From the NCBI GenBank assembly GCA_036583965.1, contig JAZBQD010000333.1, positions 32,084 to 96,083 of the forward strand: a stretch of 64,000 bases of DNA. Direction: 5' to 3'. This stretch comes from Prunella strophiata. Its lineage: Eukaryota; Chordata; Aves; Passeriformes; Prunellidae. Of the stretch, positions 51,676-61,017 are shown one piece after another (the first letter of the stretch is position 1; each line of letters starts with the position of its first letter). Below the pieces are notes generated by a model. It ran no database searches. It saw only the letters and a list, made by a program, of their open reading frames with translations, and was not told the origin of the DNA. The position numbers and the translations under genes are program-made.

Positions 51676-52487
51676 CATTTGCTTTTAGGCACAGCCAAAG
51701 CTCACTGCTAGGCCACCATGGCCTCTGCTTCTGCCCTCTTCCTGTCCCTGTGTAGGCATGGAGCATTGCTGTGCTTTCAGGAAGCTCTTTGTGAACACTT
51801 CCAGCATTGCAAGCTCCTTTGCCCTCGGTGGATGCTCGCCATGGGATCCCTCACGGCTGCGTTCAGAGCACACTCAAGGTGGCTCTTCTAGAACCCAGGC
51901 TCCTTGTCCCCTTCAGCGTGCCCAGCACGACCTTTAACTCCACGGTGCTGTGCAACTGCCCCAGCAGGACAGGGACCTTTGCAGCCTGAGCTGCCCCTGG
52001 CTCCTCTCTGCCCCTGCACAGAGCACAGCGCGGGAGAGAACGGCAGCAGGGCCCTGCGTGTGCCCGGGCTCAGGATTTGTGCCACTTCAGCTCCACGGAG
52101 ACGCGGGTAAAGTGAAAAAGCCAAACTGTTTATTAAGGGAAAGCGAAGCGAAGGGGTGAGCGGGGAGGTAAAAAAGGGGATGGGCAGGGCCTGAGGGCTG
52201 GAGGGAAGGAGCTGCCAACAGGGAGAGAGAGGGCAGGAGCTCCTGGAGCTTCCCACAGGCTCAGCTGGGAGCAGCAAGAGCTGTGCCTGGAGCTCCAGCT
52301 GGTCCCTTCTGCTCTGCAGGTGGTCCCATCTTCAATGGGAACTGGAAATCGCCAAAGGACGCTGGGACGTGTGATCCAGCAGAGGAACGAAGTTCTGCAC
52401 ATCTTCTGTCGAATGACAGCTGCAGCAGAATGCTCATGCAGGACGGGCTCTCATCTTCCCTCAGGGCTTGAAGAGCTGCAAGAGAGA
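51131..52487. repeat. tandem duplication unit B, truncated
   Basis: Copy of 44238-45354. It is interrupted precisely at 52487/52488, where the 5' LTR begins. It includes the CTG repeat, the poly(A) signal at 52129-52134 and the last MROH exon. Confidence 0.85.
52261..52475 (-). pseudogene. MROH copy 3, last exon only
   Basis: Counterpart of exon 15 of copy 2 (45128-45342), with acceptor and stop codon retained. All upstream exons are missing because the provirus replaces the sequence from 52488 onward. The exon differs from copy 2 by only a few bases. Confidence 0.75.
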
Positions 52488-53113
52488 TGTGAAAAATGCA
52501 TATTACGTGATTGGCTTTTCGCAAATATTATATGTATCATGTTGTATTAATTTTGTAGTACTATATTGATGTTTTAATAATATAGTAAATATAGTGTTAT
52601 AGTTAAATTGTGGTTTTTTGTAATTAAAGTAGAGACTATGGATGTAAGATTTTTTTACAGGAGGAATGGGGTATTTGCACAGGGATAGCAGCCACGGGGC
52701 ACCCAGATCTCCCAGGGAAGAGAGAATTTATGACTCTTATCAGAAGAAACCAAATCCTTCCTGCATTGCTGAGACTGTGAGATGCCGAGAGACCAGGAGT
52801 GAGAAGATGACAAAAACCAGATGAAAACCTTTGTTTTAAGTGGAATTTATGCATCATGCATGGAGTATATGAATATGCAACAGGTTATTGCTTTTAAGGG
52901 TTAATCCTTTGTTAAACAGGTGTGCTTTCGGGGCTTGATTAGCCCAGGAGGGCACCCGGACCGGTTCGTAAGTCTTTGTTTTTATTGTCTCGTATTGTCC
53001 TATCTAAACTGTTCAAATTTTATTTACTCTAATTATATTACTATTTTTATAACCATCTTATTTCTATTAAACTTTTAAAAATTTAAAAAAAAAAGTGATT
53101 GGCGTTTTTCACA
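52488..53113 (+). repeat. 5' LTR
   Basis: 626 bp, beginning TGTGAAAA and ending TTTTTCACA, which form an 8-bp terminal inverted repeat. The last 240 bp differ from the 3' LTR at about three positions, whereas the first 380 bp are strongly divergent and indel-rich. An ATTAAA poly(A)-like signal lies near 53076. No convincing TATA box was placed. Confidence 0.9.
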
Positions 53114-53117
53114 ATTA

Positions 53118-53133
53118 TGGTAGCAGAGGATGG
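53118..53133 (+). other. primer-binding site, initiator tRNA-Met
   Basis: TGGTAGCAGAGGATGG, four bases after the LTR, is the exact complement of the last 16 bases, CCA included, of vertebrate initiator tRNA-Met. Initiator tRNA-Met priming is typical of many LTR retrotransposons and less usual for class I retroviruses. Confidence 0.85.
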
Positions 53134-53366
53134 ATTAAAACCTCGCTGCTGGTGCTGTAGGAGAGTCAGAGTGGGGAAGGCGCGCCCTGCTCCATTCAGC
53201 AGCCTCGCTCTGTTTCCCCTGCTGTGACCCGCAGACGCAGGTTTACGATCAGTGGACAAAAGGAGACAATAAAACAAAGAAAAGGGAAAAAGGCTCCCTA
53301 AAACCGCGGTAATTGGCCCCCTAAGAGTAGTAGTGCGCACGAAGAACCCGGAGAGGAAAAAGGATT

Positions 53367-53373
53367 GGTAAGT
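53367..53373 (+). other. candidate leader splice donor
   Basis: ATTG|GTAAGT is a strong donor consensus in the leader, in the position from which subgenomic env RNA would be spliced. A second candidate, TTTG|GTAAGT, lies near 54249 inside the second tandem array. Confidence 0.5.
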
Positions 53374-53658
53374 ACTTTTCGGGGGGGCAGGTACGGGGGG
53401 AACGAATGTGTGTGAATGAGAGGCGGGCTGGGTACCCCAGACCTGCCAAGTGAGAGGGGGTCTCCCATGCTGCGGTTCCGTGATCTCCGCGAGGAGAACG
53501 GCCAGTAAAGAGACGAAGCGAGAGATAAAAGGAGTGAGAGAAGCCCCCGGGGTAACTGGGACTGGGTCTCAGGGAGGGGTTGGACCCCTCGGAGGAAGGG
53601 AGCAAAGTTTCCTAGCCCAATCCACTAGGAAACAGGACAAAACTGGCCCCTAAAAACC

Positions 53659-54070
53659 TGCTGGGTTGAGGGTTTTTTTTAAAAAAATTCCAAGAGCACC
53701 CAGGGTTAAGAAAAAAAAATTCTGCCGAGTTGAGGATATACCCAAGAGCATCTGGGGTTGAATAACACAGCTAGATTGAGGGATAAAAGTTTTTTCCCAA
53801 GAGCATCCGGGGTTGACAACACAGCTAGATTGAGGGATAAAAAAAATATACCCAAAAGCGTCCAGGGTTGGACAACACAGCAAAAAAAAAAAAAAAAAAT
53901 AAAATGCCCAAGAGCATCTGTGTTGTACCACACAGCTGGAGTGAGGGATAAAAAGATGCCCAAGACCATCTAGAGTTGCACAACAGAGCTGGATTGAGGG
54001 TTAAAATGCCCAAGAGCATCTGGGGTTAGACAACGCAGCTGGATTGAGGGTTATCCAAGAGCACCGGGAC
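53659..54070 (+). repeat. leader tandem array 1, about 8 units of 48-55 bp
   Basis: Units begin around CCCAAGAGCATCTGGGGTTG and continue with CAACACAGCTGGATTGAGGG and ATAAAA. Starts are near 53690, 53741, 53796, 53851, 53906, 53958, 54008 and 54055. Units differ by A-run length and point changes. The array lies between the primer-binding site and gag and is non-coding. Confidence 0.85.
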
Positions 54071-54144
54071 TGGCCAGTAACACCTAAAATTGTAATAGGT
54101 GATTTGAACATAAAAGGTACCTTATTGTTTTGTTGTGTGAGACA

Positions 54145-54470
54145 GTGAGTCACACACAAAATCAGCCTCAGCGTCCCGGGCGGGTGGGACTGTGGCGGAG
54201 TGTGTATGGGTGACCTGCAACCAGCCATTGTACCTCGGGCGGTGACTTTGGTAAGTGGGATGACCTGCAACCAGCCATTGTACCTCTGGGCGGGTAGAGA
54301 CTTTGGTATAAAGTGTGACTGACCTGCAACAAGCCATTGTACCTCTGGGCGGGTAGAGACTTTGGCATCAGGTATAGGTGACCTGCAAACAAGCCGTAAT
54401 TCCCCTGGGCGTGCAGAGGAAGTTGTGGCTAAAAGAGTGTGAGTGGCACGCAATCAGCCTCACAGGTGAA
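54145..54470 (+). repeat. leader tandem array 2, about 5-6 units of 52-65 bp
   Basis: Units contain GACCTGCAACCAGCCATTG, then TACCTCTGGGCGGGTAGAG and ACTTTGG. Clear copies begin near 54211, 54261, 54319 and 54379, with degenerate copies at both ends. It follows array 1 directly and has an unrelated sequence. Confidence 0.85.
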
Positions 54471-54864
54471 CTGGCACCAGAGGCGATCAGAGTCAGGGCC
54501 CTTCCCGGAGGCCCGGCGATACTGAAGCCCAGAGGCCAACCCCAAGGTCGAGGGGGGGCCATAGGGAACTGCGATTCTCTGGCGACAGGAATCTGCTTTG
54601 TGTCCGGAAAGTGTGAAAGAATGTGTGGAATTGAATGAGAAATAAAGATGAGTGAGTGTGGATGAATGAAAGTGTACGTAATGTAGATTGTTTATTCTAA
54701 GCTTTACTAGATCTCCTTGGAGGGGGGTGTATCGTAAAGACAGAGTAAAAAGAAGGTTTATTTCTATTTTTATGTGTGGAAATTGAAAAAAGGTGGTATT
54801 AAGGTTGTAAGAGAAAGTGACAAACAGGGATAAGGGAAAAAAAAATAATAAGTAAGACCTTAAA

Positions 54865-56860
54865 ATGGGACAGAAAACCAGTAAGTTAGAAGTAAGAAAG
54901 AAAAAAGGGGATTAAGAAATTACCAACGGAAATACCCCCGGATAGCCCTCTGGGAGTTATGTTAGCTAACTGGGATAAAAATCCGTGTACAAGAAGAAAG
55001 GACAAGGTAAAGATGATACAATTTTGCATGATAGAATGGGCAGAGAAGGAAATAAGATCTGACCACGTTTATTGGCCTAGATATGGCTCTTTTGAAAATT
55101 GGATTTGTCAAGCTCTAAATATATTTGTAAATTCAAAGGAACCATCTAATTTAGAAGAAAAGGAATATGCCACATGTTGGACAGGAGATTATAGGAAGAT
55201 AAAAATCTTTAAAGTATCAGAAACCCCCGAGATAAAACAAGAAAAGAAAAAGGGGAAAGAAAAAGGAGGGGAACAAACGGAAAAAAAAAAAAGGGAAAAA
55301 GAGTGGGATCCTTTACGAAACTTGCCCCCTCCATTCCCACAAGCCCCCCCGCCGTTCGCGGCCGAGCCGCCTGTCCCAGGACCTGGCTCGCCGCTTGTGT
55401 CAGTCCCGCCGGCTCCGGAGCCTGTCCCGGAACCTGGCTTGTCGCTAGCTTCAGCCCCGTCGGCCCCTGAGCCTGTCCCGGTCCCGGCGTCTATCCCGGG
55501 ACCTGGCTCACCACCTGCTTCGGCTCTGCCGACTTCAGTGCCCGTCTCGGGTACGGGCTCGCTGCCCGTGGCGGCTCCGCCAATCCCCGCCCCGGTTCCC
55601 CCGGTGAATTTGTCCGCCCCCGTCCCAGCCGCCTGGTCCGCGGCAGCTTTAACAGCCATGCCGGGGTTCCCTCCTGCCGCGTGGTCAATGACTGCCGTCC
55701 CGACCGCGCCGGGGGCCGCGTCGGTCCCAGCCGTCCCATCTCCGGTGGCTTCCCCCACTGCCCAGTCCCTGGCAGCCTTGCCCGTGCCGGCTGCGTTGGG
55801 CACGGCCATTGCCGCTTTGCCTCTGCCGGCCGCTGCCGACCCAGCCGCCGTGAGCCACGGGCAGGCTGTCCCCGCTCCCGCCGGGCACCCCTCGGCAGCG
55901 CCCCCTCCTCCCCCGGCGGCTCCGGCCGCAGACCCCGCCCGCGCTCCGCCCCTGGAGGAGCGAGGCTCGGGGCTGTGCCTGCCCCACACCCCCCTCCTGA
56001 CCGGAGCTGCGCTCCCTTGGGAACCACAGCCCTGGCTAGGAGGAACCCTCTGGAGGAAGCGCCTTACCAAAACACGAGAAGTTCCGTTAAAAGACAGCCC
56101 TCTTTTAATTCTTCCACAAAATACGGAGAAAAGGCTGTAGAGGACAAAACCCAAACAGGATGGGATAGAGAGATTGGTCTGTTTCCACTAAGGGAAGTCC
56201 CCATGGGTGGTAGTGGAACGGGATTTGTAAATGCCCCTTTGACTTCTTCTGAAGTCAGGAATTTTTTAAAAAAGAAATCAAAGGGATCTTAGAGGATCCC
56301 ATAGGTACAGCTGAACAGTTAGACCAATTTTTAGATCCGAACATTTATACTTGGGAAGAGATGCAGTCCATAATGAAAATAATATTTTTCTCAGGAAGAA
56401 AGGCATGAAACAGTATTCTGGAATAGACCCTGAAACTGATGTGGGAAAAGCATTGTTAAGGATTAACTTTGTTACTAATGCTTGGCCTGATATTAGAAAA
56501 AAATTAGAAAAAATTGAGGATTGGCATAGTAAACCATTAGATGATTTATTAAAGGAAGCTCAGAAAGTTTATGTCCGAAGAGATGAAGAAAAAGCTAAGC
56601 TGAAAGCAAAAATTATGGCAGCCACAATGCGAGAAAACAACTTCAAAAAAATTCAAAAACACACAGGCCCTACTCCTAGATATGAAACTCACAGAGACAG
56701 GGGAAAGGAAAAAAATAGAACCCAAACACAAACTAAGCCTCAGGAACATCCCAGAAAAGCCTGCTATTACTGTGGGGGGGAAGGCCATTATAGAAGAAAT
56801 TGCCCTAAGCAGGCAGCAGATTTAAAAATCTATAAAGAGATGGGTACAGATGAGGAATAG
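54865..56860 (+). pseudogene. gag polyprotein remnant
   Basis: The structural polyprotein of the provirus. It starts at ATG 54865 with Met-Gly, a myristoylation-type start, but shifts frame in the A run near 54900; the matrix continues to about 55320 with a gamma-like SPLG motif. A Pro/Ala-rich segment follows at 55325-56040, far more GC-rich than its surroundings and containing a PSAP late-domain-type motif near 55457. Frames then change near 56030-56110 and near 56265, and again near 56390. Capsid begins around 56180 (FPLREVP) but the middle is missing: from near 56405 the frame goes straight to the C-terminal DPETD region, dropping about 110 residues that normally include the major homology region. 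A single CCHC knuckle (CYYCGGEGHYRRNC) lies at about 56760-56801. It ends at TAG 56858-56860. Confidence 0.8.
56858..56860 (+). other. amber codon between gag and pol, readthrough type
   Basis: gag ends in TAG and pol continues in the same frame with GGGGGTCAAAGG. In gammaretroviruses pol is made by suppression of such an amber codon followed by a purine-rich spacer and pseudoknot. No pseudoknot was modelled. Confidence 0.65.
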
Positions 56861-59800
56861 GGGGGTCAAAGGCTCTATTTCTTAGGAGACAAATACCATC
56901 TAGAGCCTGTGATAACTTTAAAAGTGGGTCCCCAAGAAGAAGAATAGGAATTTGTAGTAGACACAGGGGCAGAAAGAACCTGCCTACTTAATATTCCAAA
57001 AAGTTATAGTATAAGCAAAGATACTATAAAAGTAACAGGTGCAAAAGGAGAAAGTTTCACAGTTCCAATTATTAAAGATGTGGTAATTGAGGGGGAGACT
57101 AAATTTTGGATGGGAAATGTCTTATTAGTTCCAGGGACAGGTAGTAACTTACTGAGAAGAGACTTACAACTGAAACTAGGAATAGGGGTTATACCAGAAG
57201 ATAGGGAAATGACAGCTAAAATTTTAAAATTAGGCCAAAAGGATGAGAAAAAAATAAATAAAGAAGTTTGGGCTGGAGAAGGAAATAGAGGAAAATTAAA
57301 TATTAACCCCATAAGGGTTACAATTGAGAGAGAAGATTGTCCCATACGTGTACATCAGTACCCCATATCATTAGAAGGATGGGAAGGGTTGAAGCCAGTA
57401 ATAAAAGAACTAATAAAGGAGCCTAACTAATATTAGAGCCTTGTATGTCTCCTCATAATACCCCTATTCTCCCAGTAAAGAAGCCTAATGGGAGTTATAG
57501 ATTAGTACAAGATTTGAGGGAGGTTAACAAAAGAACTCGAACTCGCTACCCAGTGGTACCAAACCCCTACACTCTTCTAATAAGTAAAGTCCCACCCCAG
57601 CATCAGTAGTTTAGTGTAGTGGATCTTAAAGATGCTTTCTGGGCCTGTCCACTAGCCAAGGAGGGCCGAGATATCTTCGCCTTTGAATGGAAGGATCCGA
57701 AAACTAGGAGAAAACAGCAATTAAGATAGACAAAATTACCACAGGGATTCACAGAGTCTCCGAATTTATTCGGGCAGGCTTTAAAAACAATACTACAAAC
57801 TTTCCCCACTCCTCCTAGAATACAAATTATCCAATATGTGGATAATCTTTTATTATCTGAGGAAGTTGAAGTTAGGGAGGCTACTATAAAACTTTTGAAT
57901 TTTCTCGGGGAAAAAGGCTTAAGGGTGTCAAAAGGGAAGTTACAATTTGTAGAAACAGAGGTAAAATATCTTAGACACTTGATAAGTAAAGGAAGTCGGA
58001 AACTAAACCCAGAGAGAATTGCTGGAATTTTATCCCTCCCCCCTCCCTCTTCAAAGAGAGAAATCAGAAAACTACTCGGATTACTGGGATATTGTAGATT
58101 ATGGATTGAAGGGTACACACAGGCAGTAAAATTTTTGTATAAAAAATTGACAGAGGGAGACGATATAAAATGGACTAAGGAAGATGATGATAAATTAAGG
58201 GAATTGAAGTTAAAACTGGCATCAATACCAGCTTTAAGCTTACCCTCATTAGAAAAACCCTTTAATCTGTATGTGAATGTAGAACAAGGGGTGGCTCATG
58301 GAGTTCTGGTTCAGGAGTGGGGAGGAGTAAAGAGACCAGTAGCTTATTTATCAAAGATGCTGGATCCAGTGAGCCACGGCTGGCCAGTATGTATTCAAGC
58401 TATAGCAGCCACTGCAATCCTAGTAGAAGAGAGCCGTAAACTTACTTTCGGAGGTAAACTAATTGTAAGTACACCTCATGCAGTTCGAAATGTGTTAAAT
58501 CAAAAAGCTGAAAAATGGTTGACAGACTCTAGAATGTTAAAATATGAAGCAATCTTGATAGATAGTGATGACCTGACACTAGAAGTAAACCGAAGTTTAA
58601 ATCCAGCTCAATTTTTATATGGAGAACCAGCAGATAACCTAATACATAATTGTCTAGAGATTATACAATACCAAACAAAAGTTCGAGAAGATCTCGAAGA
58701 ACAAGCTCTTTTAGAAGGGGAAATAATTTGTGTAGATGCTTCTTCCAGATGTCTACAAGGAAAGAGGATGTCAGGGTATGCAATAATTGATGGAAAAAAT
58801 ATGCAAACTATTGAAAAAGGAAAATTACCTTCAAACTGGTCAGCTCAAACCTGTGAATTATATGCTCTGAAAAGAGCACTGGAATATTTAGCACACAAAA
58901 AGGGGACTATATATACTGATTCTAAGTATGCTTTTGGAGTAGTACATACTTTTGGAAAAATTTGGGAAGAAAGAGGATTACTCAATTCAAGAGGAAAAGG
59001 ATTAGTACATGAAGGACTCATTTTAGAGGTATTGGAGGCATTAAAATTTCCTGAAGAGATAGCTATTGTACACATTAAGGGACATCAAAAGGGAGTAACC
59101 CCAGAAATAAGGGGAAACAATTTGGCAGATCAGGAAGCTAAGGATGCAGCAGAAAATGGAGCTGAAAGAGTCATGTTAATATTAACTCCAAATGAAGAAA
59201 AACTGGAAATTCCAAAATTTAGTGAAGCAGAGGAAAAAGAGTTAAATAAGATAGGAGGAGAAAAAGATGAATCAGGGAAATGGAAACTTCCTGATGGAAG
59301 ACAATTACTTAATAAAATGCTTACTAGGAAAATACTGGAGGACATGCATCAAAAGACCCACTGGGGCACTCAGGCTTTGTGTGATCATTTTCTAAGAAAC
59401 TATGGGTGTATTGGGATTTTTAGAATAGCAAAGCAAGTAACTGAAAGATGCATAACATGCCAAAGGATAAATAAGAAGGTGATGAGAAAAACAACCTCAG
59501 GAGGTCGTGAGTTAGCTCTTCGACCATTTCAAAGTATCCAAGTAGATTTTACTGAACTTCCTCAAGTACAAAGATGGAAGTATTTATTAGTAATAACAGA
59601 TCATCTAACACATTGGGTGGAAGCAGTTCCCACTGCCAAAGCCACAGCCAGCGTGGTAAGTAAAACCCTTCTGGAGCAAATTATTCCCCGATATGGAATG
59701 GTTAATAGAATAGACTCGGACAGAGGAACACATTTTACGTCAAAGGTATTACAACAAATAATTCAAGCACTGGGGATAAAATGGGAGTTACACACCCCAT

Positions 59801-60390
59801 GGCATCCACAGAGTTCTGGTCGTGTAGAGAGGATGAACCAGACTTTAAAGAGAACTCTGACTAAATTAATAGTTGAAACCCGAATGTCATGGGTACAATG
59901 CCTACCTTTAGCCTTATTGAGGATTCGAACACAACCCAGGTCAGACCTGGGAGTGTCACCTTATGAGATGATGTTTGGATTACCTTTTTTGACCACCCAA
60001 CATGAAAATGCCACCTATGAGGTAGGGGAAATGAATGTTAAAAGATACGTGAATACCATTGCAAAAACTCTTGAAAACTTAAGGCTAAAAGGAATAATCC
60101 CTCAAACCACACCTTTAGACTTTAAAATCCATAATATTCATCCAGGGGAATGGGTACTGGTAAAAATTTGGAAAGAACAAACTTTAATTCCACAATGGGA
60201 AGGTCCTTTTCAGGTATTGCTGACAACCGAGGCCGCGATCCGGACCAGAGAACGAGGGTGGATCCACGCCAGCAGAATCAAAGGACCCGTGGAGGAACCC
60301 AAGGAGTGGACGATAACATCTGAACCGGGTGATACAAAATTAACTCTCAAACGGGGAATGGGCGGTAATGAACTGGGAAAACCCAAATGA
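56861..60390 (+). pseudogene. pol remnant: protease, reverse transcriptase, RNase H, integrase
   Basis: Domains in order: protease with VDTGAE near 56957; reverse transcriptase from about 57280, with VDLKDAF near 57616 and LPQGFTESP near 57735; RNase H at 58725-59150 with its Asp, Glu, Asp, Asp positions (VDAS, CELYAL, YTDSKYAF, NNLADQ); integrase at 59340-60300 with the H-H-C-C zinc motif, Asp-Asp-Glu motifs (QVDF, DSDRG, SGRVERMN) and a WEGPF C-terminal domain. Breaks: TAG 56945, a stop and frame change at 57428, TAG 57607 and TAG 57727. The RT active site reads YVDN instead of YVDD at 57835-57846, which would abolish polymerisation. From about 57730 to TGA 60388 the frame is open, so RNase H and integrase are intact as written. 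Confidence 0.85.
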
Positions 60391-60928
60391 TCCAGGAAAC
60401 ATATATAGAATTACACCTAACTTGGAAGTAAGACCGAGCTCATATCAGTGGTTTCAAGTACCGCCTGGACAAGCTCTGAGACGCCTCCGATACCCCCCTT
60501 GGGGAGGAATACTTCCACTCCAAACAGGAGGATCTGGACTATTTCGGACTGAGAACTCTTGTATTCTGGCCTTAGCCTGTGATCTATACAAAGAGGAGGA
60601 GGAGTTACAACTTCCGTCAGTGCCGTATCATATACCCTGTTTGATTCACCCTAACACTGGACATGCTAGCTGGGTTAAATGTAAATGTTTAAAGTGTGAG
60701 AAAAATTAGTATTGTAGTTCACACAATCGACGCTCTCATTGCCGGAAGTGTCGAGTGCCAAATCGATTTCCTATCCAGATAGAACTTGAAGCAACTGAAA
60801 TAATAACTTTGTTTTGTGGATGGGAATTATTAGTGCCTGTTGAATGGGAGATACCTGAGGAACAGTGGGAAACCACAGTTAAGGAGTGTCAAAAACGATT
60901 TGCCTGGAAATTAGCCAAGAGAAAGTGA
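60368..60928 (+). pseudogene. unrecognised Cys-rich frame between pol and env
   Basis: A frame starting at ATG 60368, overlapping the last 23 bases of pol in a different frame and running to TGA 60926-60928. One in-frame TAG at 60707-60709 divides it into 113 and 72 codons. I do not recognise the product. The first part is rich in Pro, Leu and Tyr; the region around the stop has a Cys/His cluster (KCKCLKC just before, CSSHNRRSHCRKC just after) with zinc-binding spacing. The C-terminal part has several Trp and acidic residues (VEWEIPEEQWE) and ends with a basic tail. No signal peptide or membrane segment is seen. Simple class I retroviruses lack a gene here. It could be an accessory gene, a decayed 5' extension of env, or a chance open frame. 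A possible splice acceptor (CCTTTTCAG) is at 60206-60214. Confidence 0.5.
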
Positions 60929-61017
60929 TAAGGAAGTAGAGGGCAAGACCAGATTGGCCTCTGTATTCGCCACCAAGAAGATCACATACACCTGCTGTGG
61001 GTTGCAACCCCACAGGC

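Noticed and set aside
53118..53133. Fragment of a tRNA gene
   Set aside because: It is the complement of a tRNA 3' end placed just after an LTR, so it is a primer-binding site.
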